Source: Eubacteriaceae bacterium (GTDB lineage: Bacteria > Bacillota > Clostridia > Eubacteriales > Eubacteriaceae). Taken from it: a stretch of DNA of 34,438 nt. The stretch lies in the NCBI GenBank assembly GCA_030156895.1, contig JASGLP010000028.1:1-34438 (forward strand), in the 5' to 3' direction. The notes below the pieces were generated by a model, which saw only the letters and a program-made list of their open reading frames with translations, did no database searches and was not told the origin of the DNA. Position 1 is the first letter of the stretch; every line of letters starts with the position of its first letter. This document shows, piece after piece, positions 22,499 to 30,295 of this stretch. Both the position numbers and the translations under genes were made by a program.

Positions 22499-23413
22499 AT
22501 GAAAGACAAGCAAGTGCCAATCGAGACCGATTTATTTCTGGTCGTCGATGGAAAAGAACATGAACTAAAGTCCAGCCCCTTTGTGCTGGGTCGCGACCCC
22601 CTGACCAGTGACCTGTGCCTGAATCAGAAAACGATTAGTCGCAAACACCTTGAACTCAGCTCTACGGATGGTCGTTGGTATGCAGAGGATCTTAATTCCA
22701 GTGCCGGCACCGTTCTTAACGGGGTTAAGATGGATTCCGGCCGTAAACTGGAAATTGTTGCCGGTGATTTTCTGGAACTGTCCGATGTCACCATCACGCT
22801 ACAAAGTCATAGCAATGCAAGCATAAAAGACGCATCGATCGACCCTCAAACCAGTAATTCGGCTGCCCAGATCAACCTGGTTAGAGCCAATCTGCGCCTG
22901 TTTCTGGCGGAAACAAAACTTGACAGCCAGAATCTGAACCGTCTGTCAGCACTGATTGATTCGGTCATTTTATATAATGGGGATGGTCGTCTTTTAAACC
23001 ATGTTGTTGCTGAAATCATCAGCGAAAAAAGTCCAGCTCAAAAACCGCTTCAGACCGCGACAGCACCAACCCCGATCAAAAACCAGCCACCGGCTGCTAA
23101 AAACGCCCCTCAAAAATTACCGGTTTTCCATCCGGTCAAGGTCGAAGGGGAGTGGAAGGAAATTCCCGTCACCAAGATTCCCTTCACCATCGGTCGCGGC
23201 CCGGAAAATGTCGATTTTGTCCTGAGTGCCAAAGGTGTCAGCCGATCCCATTGCCTGGTCAGCTGTCATGACGGCTCCTACCATATAACCGATCTGGGTT
23301 CGATCAATGGCATTTTCTTAAATAAAAAACAGCTCAAGCCCAATGACCATTATCCGATCAAAAACGGTGACTCAATCAGCCTTGGTATTAACCAGTTTTA
23401 TGTTGAAATTTAA
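22499..23413 (+). CDS. Double FHA-domain phosphothreonine-binding protein
   Basis: A 304-residue protein with an FHA domain at each end. The first (about 10-100) has G31-R32, SRKH at 47-50 and NG at 74-75. The second (about 215-304) has GRG with R233, SRSH at 248-251 and NG at 270-271. All key phosphothreonine-contact residues are present in both. The middle (about 100-215) is a helical stretch followed by a Pro/Ala/Gln-rich linker. No membrane segment is seen. It lies 18 bases after the kinase and 17 bases before a membrane protein rich in Thr motifs, so it should act as a bridge that reads phosphothreonines made by the kinase. Binding both partners at once is inference. Confidence 0.92.
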   Translation: MKDKQVPIETDLFLVVDGKEHELKSSPFVLGRDPLTSDLCLNQKTISRKHLELSSTDGRWYAEDLNSSAGTVLNGVKMDSGRKLEIVAGDFLELSDVTITLQSHSNASIKDASIDPQTSNSAAQINLVRANLRLFLAETKLDSQNLNRLSALIDSVILYNGDGRLLNHVVAEIISEKSPAQKPLQTATAPTPIKNQPPAAKNAPQKLPVFHPVKVEGEWKEIPVTKIPFTIGRGPENVDFVLSAKGVSRSHCLVSCHDGSYHITDLGSINGIFLNKKQLKPNDHYPIKNGDSISLGINQFYVEI

Positions 23414-23430
23414 GATAAGAGAGGGATAAG

Positions 23431-24852
23431 ATGAAAAAGACAGAAGCATTTACATCTCAAACAGATGAGACCGAACAGGAAGATCTCCAAGCTAAAAACG
23501 ATCCTGAAAACAATCAGACAGAGACAAATCCGTCTGACCAGGTGGATGAAGTACAGGAGGCTGATCAGTCTACAACAGAAAAGATCGCAGATTCACAGTC
23601 AGATTCAGACACAGGCATTTCTGAAACCAGCGATCAGGAAACTGCGGATTCTATCGATGAAGAAACCGCCGCCCTGATCAATGAAGAAACTGAGGCCTTA
23701 ATCTCCGAGGAAACCGAAGCCCTGGTCATTGAAACCACAGCGGCTCTCATCTCTGAGGAAACCGAAGCCTTGGTCATGACTGATCCCTATGTTATTGAAA
23801 GAACCGAATCACTGATCACCAGCCCAAATAAATCGGGTAAAAGTAAAAAAACGGCACTCATCATCGGTTCCCTTGTACTGGGCATGCTTTTAATTGGCGG
23901 TTCGGTTGTCGGTTATTCGGCTTACGAACAAAAACAGCTGGATGAGCAAATCGCTGCTGCCATGGAAACAGGCTCATCCCTCATGGCCGCTGGCCAATAC
24001 AGTGATGCCATCGTCGCCTATGAAAACGTCAGCGCCCTGGATGCCGACAACACTGAGGCCATCTACGGCAAAGCTATGGCTTATACTGCAATGGGTGATT
24101 ATGGCAACGCCCGAACTTACTATGAGGAAGCCCTCAAACAAAGCACTGAAATTGAAGATATGAAAGTGATTTACAATTCTTACATTGATTCCGAAGTCAG
24201 CGCCCAGGTACCGGAAGAAAGCCTCTTTGCCCTGATGGAACGAGCCGCCAAAGAAACCGGCGACGAAGCCTACATCAAACGTAAAGGCGAATTTATGGTC
24301 AAAGCGCCGGGCTTCAATCTCAATCCTGGCTCCTATCAAGGCGCACAGTCGGTTGATATCATTAAAGGTGACGGCGCCGATCGGGTCTTTTATACGCTTG
24401 ACGGCTCAGAACCGACGACTGCTTCTGCCGAATACGTCAGCACCATTGCTCTCAATCCAGGCGAAACAACTGTTAAAGCGATTGAGGTCGGAGTTAATGG
24501 ATATGCCAGTGAAACCGTTACAGGAACATATTTTATTGAGGAGACCAGCGAGGTTAAATTTGAAAATAACATCTCCGGTTCCTGGTCATCACGCTCCGGC
24601 TCATATCTGTATCAGTATTATTTCAGTGATGGATACGTGACTTATTCCTATACCTCTTCCAGTGGCACTACATATTCCTACAGCGGTAACTACACCATTA
24701 CAGGCGTTAACCAAAACGGTACCATCGGAACCTTGTCAGTCTTTAACACCTCCAGCAGTTACGGTATTTCCAGTACCATCAATATCAACTGTGAACCCCT
24801 GGGCGATAATATGATTTCTATTAATAACAAGGGGTACAGCTATAATCCCTGA
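23431..24852 (+). CDS. Membrane TPR protein with cytoplasmic T-x-x-L repeat array
   Basis: A 473-residue protein. Residues 1-135 are acidic and Ser/Thr-rich. They include five tandem 8-residue units (77-116; EETAALIN, EETEALIS, EETEALVI and so on), plus another TESL at 125-128. One transmembrane helix lies at about 141-164, preceded by the basic KSGKSKK, which puts the array in the cytoplasm and the rest outside. Outside are TPR-like repeats (about 165-250), a chitobiase/CHB_HEX_C_1-like beta domain (about 295-375, with VFYTLDGSEPTTAS) and a Tyr/Ser-rich C-terminus. It is the last gene of the kinase-FHA operon, ended by the terminator at 24860. The array is a likely kinase substrate and FHA docking site. 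Confidence 0.75.
   Translation: MKKTEAFTSQTDETEQEDLQAKNDPENNQTETNPSDQVDEVQEADQSTTEKIADSQSDSDTGISETSDQETADSIDEETAALINEETEALISEETEALVIETTAALISEETEALVMTDPYVIERTESLITSPNKSGKSKKTALIIGSLVLGMLLIGGSVVGYSAYEQKQLDEQIAAAMETGSSLMAAGQYSDAIVAYENVSALDADNTEAIYGKAMAYTAMGDYGNARTYYEEALKQSTEIEDMKVIYNSYIDSEVSAQVPEESLFALMERAAKETGDEAYIKRKGEFMVKAPGFNLNPGSYQGAQSVDIIKGDGADRVFYTLDGSEPTTASAEYVSTIALNPGETTVKAIEVGVNGYASETVTGTYFIEETSEVKFENNISGSWSSRSGSYLYQYYFSDGYVTYSYTSSSGTTYSYSGNYTITGVNQNGTIGTLSVFNTSSSYGISSTININCEPLGDNMISINNKGYSYNP
23659..23778 (+). repeat. 24-bp in-frame tandem repeat encoding the T-x-x-L array
   Basis: Five units of 24 bases encode 8-residue repeats with Thr at residues 79, 87, 95, 103 and 111, each followed at +3 by Leu. 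Codons differ between units, so the protein pattern is better conserved than the DNA, which suggests selection on the peptide motif. Confidence 0.85.
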
Positions 24853-24859
24853 TTTTTAA

Positions 24860-24881
24860 AAAGGGCGATTTTTCGCCCTTT
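24860..24881. terminator. Terminator after the kinase-FHA-TPR operon
   Basis: AAAGGGCGA pairs with TCGCCCTTT around TTTT. The stem can work in both directions and also lies 3' of the decayed CdaR-like gene. Confidence 0.75.
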
Positions 24882-24890
24882 CAGTTATGC

Positions 24891-25631
24891 TTAACCTTGC
24901 GATTGCATACTATTTTCTAGCATCTTAAATGAAAGATGCAAAAAAAGCATCTGATCAGCATTGGAAAAATCGATATTCGTCAGTTGAACCAGTCTTTTCA
25001 AGCGATAAACCATGGTGGCCTGATGAATAAACAAGGCTTTCGCCGTCTGGCTGGCATTCATCTGGTGGTTCAGATAGTTTTAAGTGTCTTAAAATACTCG
25101 GTCTTTTTTTCATCATCATACTGTTTCAAAAAAATCAGCTCTTGAGCGCATAAGAGCCCAACCGGCATGGCCAAGCTCGTCAATCAGAATCAGGCGGCAA
25201 AAATAGTCCTGATTGATAAAAATATCCAAACACAAAGAATCTGCACATAAAATTCCTTTGGGATAAATGAAAGCCTTTTGCTCGGGTTTTGGTGGTCGGT
25301 TATTCAGATCATTCTTCAGATAATTGAAAACTTCTAAAGGAATTTGTGAACCGCGTCCTCCATAATCCAAATAGGGACCAGCCGCTGCCAGGTATTCTGG
25401 CTGATCATCAGCAGCATAGATTGACCGTTTAAAAATGGGGAAGGATACCGACAGTAATTCCTGCAAATCTTCATTCTCAACAGCCTGATTCATCTGATCC
25501 TGCCAATTATTGTATTTCTGAAAAATACCATAAAGAATCGCAAAAATCTGATTGTAAAGGCCTTTGAGATCGCCTTCTCTCGACGCTAAATTGATAAATG
25601 GGTAGCCGCGGTAAACGATGTTATTGACGAT
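24891..25631 (-). pseudogene. CdaR/PucR-family transcription regulator, truncated and frameshifted
   Basis: Read on the minus strand, an open stretch from 25631 encodes NIVYRGYPFINLASREGDL and MNQAVENEDLQELLSV, then a GGAF-like region to RADFFETV. Two single-base homopolymer changes restore a complete C-terminus. Dropping one A of the run at 25128-25134 gives LKQYDDEKKTEYFKTL. Adding one base at the run 25078-25081 gives NYLNHQMNASQTAKALFIHQ, ATMVYRLKRLVQLT and a stop at 24891. That is the classic CdaR/PucR helix-turn-helix. The 5' part is missing: the frame is cut by TAG at 25632-25634, at the junction with unrelated coding DNA. Sequencing error could explain the two indels but not the truncation. 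Confidence 0.75.
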
Positions 25632-25769
25632 CTATTAGTTGGTGGCAATTATATTTTTGATGGCTGGATGTTTGGTGATCCCGAGGATGAGACCGTCAAT
25701 AATAAAAATAAGATGACTGAAGCAATGGTTGAAGATTACGATGTCGCCCGTTATCGCAGTTACTTATAA
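25590..25769 (+). pseudogene. 3' fragment of an unidentified gene
   Basis: The plus-strand frame from 25590 encodes about 59 residues: DKWVAAVNDVIDDLLVGGNY, IFDGWMFGDPEDET and EDYDVARYRSYL, then stops at 25769. It reads like a real protein C-terminus but has no start, and a stop closes the frame at 25587. I do not recognise the family. Its left end coincides with the truncated end of the CdaR-like remnant, so this is a rearrangement junction. A hairpin element follows 10 bases after its stop. Confidence 0.55.
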
Positions 25770-25778
25770 AGATTGAGC

Positions 25779-25827
25779 GGGTTTGTCTACGCACAACAGC
25801 GCAAAAATATATTTCGCGCTGTTTGTT
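25779..25827 (-). repeat. Hairpin repeat element, copy B (inverted relative to copy A)
   Basis: Its reverse complement starts AAACAGCGCGAAATATATTT, then TTGCGCTGT, then GTAGACAAACCCGC. It aligns with 19330-19376 over nearly 50 bases with a few substitutions. The stem is kept by paired changes (A-T here for G-C there), so the structure appears conserved. Confidence 0.75.
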
Positions 25828-25903
25828 TGACTGATTGATAATTTTTCAGTCTTTGATTAAAATTTAGTATAAAAGCCCGGATTTAACCCAGGCTAAGATG
25901 CCT

Positions 25904-26986
25904 TTAATTTGCGTAATTAATTCGTGATTGCTTGTAAAGTTCTTCACGATAAGCTGGCGTCATGATCCCCTGCATTAAACCATAAATACTGACCATAGAC
26001 GATTTGCCTGGTTTACAAACTGCTTTTGCAAAGTCTTTCGCATAATTTCGCTGATCTTCTTCACTGGTGGTTTCCGGATTGAAAGCTGGTGGAATCAGAC
26101 CAATACAAATCTGATCACCATATTCTTCAAACAACTTCATGGTATCATTCATATCCTGAGGACTCCATGAATCCCAACCCGCATCAATAATGCACTGGAT
26201 TCTGCTTTCGATATGTCCACAACTGTGCAGATCCGCCCATAATCCTTTTGAATGAATATGATCAGTCAGTTTACGCATATAAGGAACGATCATTTCCTGG
26301 GCTGTAGCTTCCGAGAAGAAAGGTGAACGTTGAGAACCCCAATCATCATGAACCGTAAAACCATCAATAAAATCGTAGTGTTCAACAACTTTATCGACAA
26401 TTTGACAAGCCAGGTTTGTGGTTGCTTCAAAAATTTCTTTAACCGCATCCTGCTGATCTTCATCAATTAAAGCTTCAGCAGCCCCTTCAAAACCCATGAA
26501 AGAAATTAAACGTTCAAACCACCAGCCATTGATCATCCAGGCCAGCATAAAGGCATTGCCATTTAAAAAAGTTCCGTTATTAGCTTTAGCACTGCCTTCC
26601 CAGTCCCAGCTGTCAATATCCGGGAATTTGATGACTTCCTTCCAATCGTTAGCATCTTTGAGCACATGATTACCAGGACGTACCATTGAACCCTGAGCAT
26701 CCGGAACGTATTCCCAGGGAATTCCGAACATATCAACAGCATCCTGAGGGGGAAGCATATTGGCCTCAAAAACAAAAGCTCTGGCAATATTATCAGGAAT
26801 AACAGATGGACAGAACAAAGCGCCTTCATTACCTAGAAGTTCCCAAACAGGTTCCTTTTTCATCATCAACTGATAATTTTCGCGCATACTCACTGGCGAG
26901 TCAAAAACTGGATCAGTGGCACCAAAAAAATTGGGGATTTCAGCAACGACCTTTAATTCTTTTTCTTCAAATGGAATTTTCTGCAT
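25904..26986 (-). CDS. Uroporphyrinogen decarboxylase-family (MtaA/CmuA-type) methyltransferase
   Basis: A 360-residue URO-D superfamily protein. True uroporphyrinogen decarboxylase is unlikely. The chain instead has VHDDWGSQRSPFFSEAT (212-228) and the zinc-thiolate-like motif LHSCGH (253-258), as in corrinoid-dependent methyltransferases that move methyl groups between a corrinoid protein and a thiol or tetrahydrofolate. Such genes are abundant in acetogens using methoxylated aromatics, methanol or betaines. No corrinoid protein gene is adjacent, so the methyl donor is unknown. On the minus strand AAAGGAG precedes the ATG at 26986. The upstream leader holds an inverted repeat and a TACACGTGTA palindrome. 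Confidence 0.85.
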   Translation of the reverse strand: MQKIPFEEKELKVVAEIPNFFGATDPVFDSPVSMRENYQLMMKKEPVWELLGNEGALFCPSVIPDNIARAFVFEANMLPPQDAVDMFGIPWEYVPDAQGSMVRPGNHVLKDANDWKEVIKFPDIDSWDWEGSAKANNGTFLNGNAFMLAWMINGWWFERLISFMGFEGAAEALIDEDQQDAVKEIFEATTNLACQIVDKVVEHYDFIDGFTVHDDWGSQRSPFFSEATAQEMIVPYMRKLTDHIHSKGLWADLHSCGHIESRIQCIIDAGWDSWSPQDMNDTMKLFEEYGDQICIGLIPPAFNPETTSEEDQRNYAKDFAKAVCKPGKSSMVSIYGLMQGIMTPAYREELYKQSRINYAN

Positions 26987-27015
26987 TATTAAGCTCCTTT
27001 AAAAATATATTTAAA

Positions 27016-27035
27016 AACGATTTGTGTGAATCGTT
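27016..27035. promoter_or_regulatory. Inverted repeat in the URO-D gene leader
   Basis: AACGATT (27016-27022) and AATCGTT (27029-27035), 6 bases apart; 30 bases upstream of the start on the minus strand. A half-site AACGATT recurs at 27072-27078. A possible operator. Confidence 0.45.
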
Positions 27036-27077
27036 CTTAAGACGAGGTAAAGCATTACAGAGCCGCTAACAAACGAT

Positions 27078-27087
27078 TACACGTGTA
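27078..27087. promoter_or_regulatory. TACACGTGTA palindrome
   Basis: A perfect 10-base palindrome about 90 bases upstream of the URO-D gene. Similar cores TACACGTACT (27532-27541) and TACACGTATA (31788-31797) lie upstream of the nitroreductase and leuC-like genes. The remaining 26987-27564 interval is AT-rich and holds no gene that I can support. Confidence 0.4.
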
Positions 27088-27531
27088 GATGTCTGCAATA
27101 GATTAGCTTTTTAGTCAATTTGCTACTTTGATTTTAAATATTATTCACGTTTAATTTTTTATTATTTTATCCTTTTACGAATAACCCGTCAATATATTTT
27201 TGTAAATTTTGAATATTTTATTTTTTACGTATCTAAGTTTCAAGTAAATATTAAATTTCTTCCATTTACTATTATTTTTTCCACATAACATTCGACTACA
27301 AATCAAAGCTTCATTTTCATGGCTTGTTTCTAAAACGACATAATGGTAAAATAAATCAAAGGATTTTTGCTTAACCCCGCGGAATTTTATCCTGAATTCT
27401 CGACCTGATACAAAACATTTTTGATGTCAAGTTTCTTTCAAATTTGAAGATAAAAAGTCGTATCAGACGAGTCTTCAGAATCACATCTTTCCGTATCATC
27501 CGCTCAGAGCCCTTATACCTGAGCATCAGAT

Positions 27532-27541
27532 TACACGTACT
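27532..27541. promoter_or_regulatory. TACACGT-type site upstream of nitroreductase
   Basis: TACACGTACT within GATTACACGT, a 10-base string also present at 27075-27084 near the divergent URO-D gene. It lies 23 bases before the nitroreductase start. Confidence 0.35.
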
Positions 27542-27564
27542 TTTTGTACAGAAATGAGGTTATT

Positions 27565-28104
27565 ATGGAATTACAAAAAACATTGGAAAATCGTCTGAGT
27601 GTGCGTGCTTACGATGCTACAACCAAGGTGTCCCAAAAGACGCTTGAGGATCTTGTTAAAGCAGCACAATTGGCGCCATCATGGAAGAATTCTCAGACTG
27701 GCCGTTTTTATTTCATCGTGTCTGAGCCCCTACTCACAAATTTTAAAGAAAGCTGCCTGCCGCCTTTTAATCAAAAAAACGCCGCTGATGCACCGGTGAT
27801 TCTGGTTACTACTTTTGTTAAAAATCATTCCGGCTTTGAAAAAAGCGGGGAAGCAGTCAATGAATGCGGCAATGGATGGGGGTTTTATGACCTGGGACTG
27901 GCCAATCAGAATTTACTGCTTAAAGCCTCTGAGCTGGGCTTAAAAAGTCTGATTATGGGGATTCGTGATGCTTCTAAAATTCGCCAACTGCTATCAATTG
28001 ATGAAAAAGAAGAAATCGTCTCTGTCATTGCTCTTGGCTATTCAGACGCGGAACCGCAACGACCCAAACGAAAGGATTTTGCCGCCGTCGCAAAGTTTTT
28101 TTGA
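27565..28104 (+). CDS. Nitroreductase-family flavoprotein
   Basis: A 179-residue nitroreductase fold protein. It has the N-terminal FMN-binding signature NRLSVRAY (residues 8-15), the AAQLAPSWKNSQTGRFYFIV segment (about 32-51), a central GWGFYDLGLANQNLLLKASE helix and the C-terminal IVSVIALGYSD. Family members use FMN and NAD(P)H to reduce nitro compounds, quinones or other acceptors; the substrate here is unknown. The ATG at 27565 follows a short GAGG, and an upstream TTG is not needed. The peptidase gene starts only 18 bases after the stop with no ribosome site of its own, implying coupled expression. Confidence 0.85.
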   Translation: MELQKTLENRLSVRAYDATTKVSQKTLEDLVKAAQLAPSWKNSQTGRFYFIVSEPLLTNFKESCLPPFNQKNAADAPVILVTTFVKNHSGFEKSGEAVNECGNGWGFYDLGLANQNLLLKASELGLKSLIMGIRDASKIRQLLSIDEKEEIVSVIALGYSDAEPQRPKRKDFAAVAKFF

Positions 28105-28122
28105 TTCGGCTTACAGTTAAAC

Positions 28123-29718
28123 ATGAAGAAAATTTTACCTTTACTACTATTATCAATTTTGATAATTTGTGAATTTTTGCCCATTTCAGCACAAACTTCA
28201 CCCAATTTGTCTTATCAGACCCACGTTCAATATGTCGGTTGGCAGAATCTGGTCAATATTGGAGAGATGAGCGGCACCAGTGGGCAGAGTCTTCGACTGG
28301 AAGGAATCAAAATCAATCTTGACAACGCTGGCTATGATCTAGGCATTTCATATCAAACCCATATTCAGAATATCGGCTGGGAAGAAGGCAGCAGTGGCTG
28401 GAAAACAAGTGGCCAGATGAGTGGTACTGAAGGTTTGTCTTACCGTCTCGAAGCAATCCAGATCAAGCTCACCGGAGCGGATGCCGATCTCTTTGATATT
28501 TATTATCAGGTTCATGCCCAAAATGTCGGTTGGATGGGATGGGCTAAAAACGGAGAGAGTTCGGGGACTGCCGGTTACTCATACCGGCTTGAAAGTATTC
28601 GCATTGCTATCGTTGCCAAAGGTGAAAGTCCACCGGCAACCACGATCAATAATACAAGTGCTTTTATCGAAAAAAAATCGGTTTCTGGAAATCTGTTACT
28701 GAATGATTCTACAGCAGAATTTGACGATTACGCCTTGGGCCTTGACTCAGTTATCCTAACAGATGACGGTATTACGCTCGATCCCAGTGCTTATATCGGC
28801 GTATATACATCAGTTGAAATGAAAACGCAGGCCTTTAACAAGATGGTCTGTTCCTGGAATGTCACGACCCCGGAAAACTCCCTGATTCAGCTTGAAGCTC
28901 GGGTTTACACCAGTTCTGGCTGGTCAAACTGGTTGTCTTGGGGGCAATGGGGGACAAATATCCAAAGACTATCCGGTACCGGTACCACCAGCGACGCCAT
29001 TGCCAGCGTTGATGTCGATACGCTGCAGGTTAATAATGGGCTTACTGCTACAGGTCTTCAGTATCGGGTGATACTTCTTTCACCACGAGCTGGTGTAACA
29101 CCAACTGTATCTCTAGTTGCTGCCGCCCTGAGAAACACCATAACTCCAATTAGTAAGACTTATACCGATAATCCAGATTTGACAAATTTATCGATTCTCG
29201 CTGTACCGCTGCTTTCACAAATGATTCGTGATCCAGCCATTGCTGATTCGATTTGCAGTCCCACCAGTATGGCAATGATTCTCAACTATTACGGCACAAA
29301 TGTCACACCGGAAACGGCCGCCTGGGGAATTTATGACTATGATTATAAAGATTTTGGTAACTGGCCATTTAATACCGCTTATGCAGGCAGTCTTGGTTAT
29401 CAGTCCTATGTCGATTACTCTACCATCGACGGTCTTAAACGAGAAATCGCCGCCGGTCACCCGGTTGCAGTTGCAGTAGCCTATAAGAATAGCGCTTCCG
29501 TTTCCGGCAATCTGCCTGTTGTCGATGGGGCACCGATTTCCTCAACCGCCGGTCATTTAATTGTAGTTTGTGGATTTACAAACATCAGTGGGGTAGAATA
29601 TGTAGTGATCAATGATCCTGCCGCTAGTTCTGATACGGGTGTCAGAGTTTATTACCGCCTGGATCAGTTTTCAAATGCCTGGGCGCAGTCCGGAAATATC
29701 GCTTATATCGTTAAATAA
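28123..29718 (+). CDS. Secreted ChW-repeat protein with C39-like peptidase domain
   Basis: A 531-residue exported protein. A signal peptide (MKKILPLLLLSILIICEFLP, cleavage near residue 24) is followed by three ChW repeats (about 31-66, 77-116 and 128-164) with the YQTHVQ..GW, GTSGQSLRLEGIKI pattern that binds cell surfaces in clostridia. A beta-rich spacer of about 190 residues comes next, then a Peptidase_C39_2-type papain-like domain with Cys378 in ICSPTSMA, His478 in GHLIVVCGF and Asp498 in INDPA. All three catalytic residues are present. It probably cleaves peptides at the cell surface. It lies 18 bases after the nitroreductase, without a visible ribosome site. Confidence 0.88.
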   Translation: MKKILPLLLLSILIICEFLPISAQTSPNLSYQTHVQYVGWQNLVNIGEMSGTSGQSLRLEGIKINLDNAGYDLGISYQTHIQNIGWEEGSSGWKTSGQMSGTEGLSYRLEAIQIKLTGADADLFDIYYQVHAQNVGWMGWAKNGESSGTAGYSYRLESIRIAIVAKGESPPATTINNTSAFIEKKSVSGNLLLNDSTAEFDDYALGLDSVILTDDGITLDPSAYIGVYTSVEMKTQAFNKMVCSWNVTTPENSLIQLEARVYTSSGWSNWLSWGQWGTNIQRLSGTGTTSDAIASVDVDTLQVNNGLTATGLQYRVILLSPRAGVTPTVSLVAAALRNTITPISKTYTDNPDLTNLSILAVPLLSQMIRDPAIADSICSPTSMAMILNYYGTNVTPETAAWGIYDYDYKDFGNWPFNTAYAGSLGYQSYVDYSTIDGLKREIAAGHPVAVAVAYKNSASVSGNLPVVDGAPISSTAGHLIVVCGFTNISGVEYVVINDPAASSDTGVRVYYRLDQFSNAWAQSGNIAYIVK

Positions 29719-30084
29719 ATTTCAAATATTTCTCAAGTCAGCTGTTATTAAATTATTTTGATACAGCTGATTTTTCTTTTTGGCATAGTATTTTTTCTTG
29801 CGTCAATTTTATTAATTGCAATTATCTTTGATTTCCTGCAATTTTATTTGTCTTTTAAAATTTCAAATTTGATAAAATTGATTCATCATCGAGATATTAT
29901 CAACACTTAGACACTTATTCATTGAAAATATTTTTGTTATTTTGTCCTAGCTTTCAAAACATCACAATTATAGTTAATCTTAATTAATACAATTATTCGA
30001 TTTTTACCAACTGTTAAAACGGCTTATACAAACTGTAAGCAGCAAATATTTTAATCAAATACAAAATTATATCAGTTTAAGTTC

Positions 30085-30113
30085 TTGACAATTCGTAAAA
30101 AACCGATTACAAT
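30085..30113 (+). promoter_or_regulatory. Promoter of the MFS transporter gene
   Basis: TTGACA (30085-30090), a 17-base spacer, TACAAT (30108-30113). Near-consensus. It leaves a leader of about 175 bases, long enough to hold regulation, but no known riboswitch is recognised. The 29719-30080 stretch upstream is AT-rich and I see no gene in it. Confidence 0.8.
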
Positions 30114-30295
30114 ACATTTACTGAACCGGTTAAGTAGAAATGATCATGTTTTAAATTTGGATTGATCTGCACTCACATACAGATTAACCTTGATTGCAAT
30201 CTTAAATCATTAAGTTTGCCGAAATGACTTCAATTAGTAACAAATACTTTTTTACCACTTCGTAAATATTGTATTTATTTAAACAGGAGGAAAAA

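Noticed and set aside
23465-23677. Arg/Lys-rich frames overlapping the FHA and TPR genes
   Set aside because: These are alternate-frame readings of strongly supported genes, without ribosome sites or family resemblance.
25904-26986. Haem-pathway uroporphyrinogen decarboxylase (hemE)
   Set aside because: The sequence has the LHSCGH thiolate motif and divergent N-terminus of corrinoid methyltransferase relatives, and no other haem genes are near.
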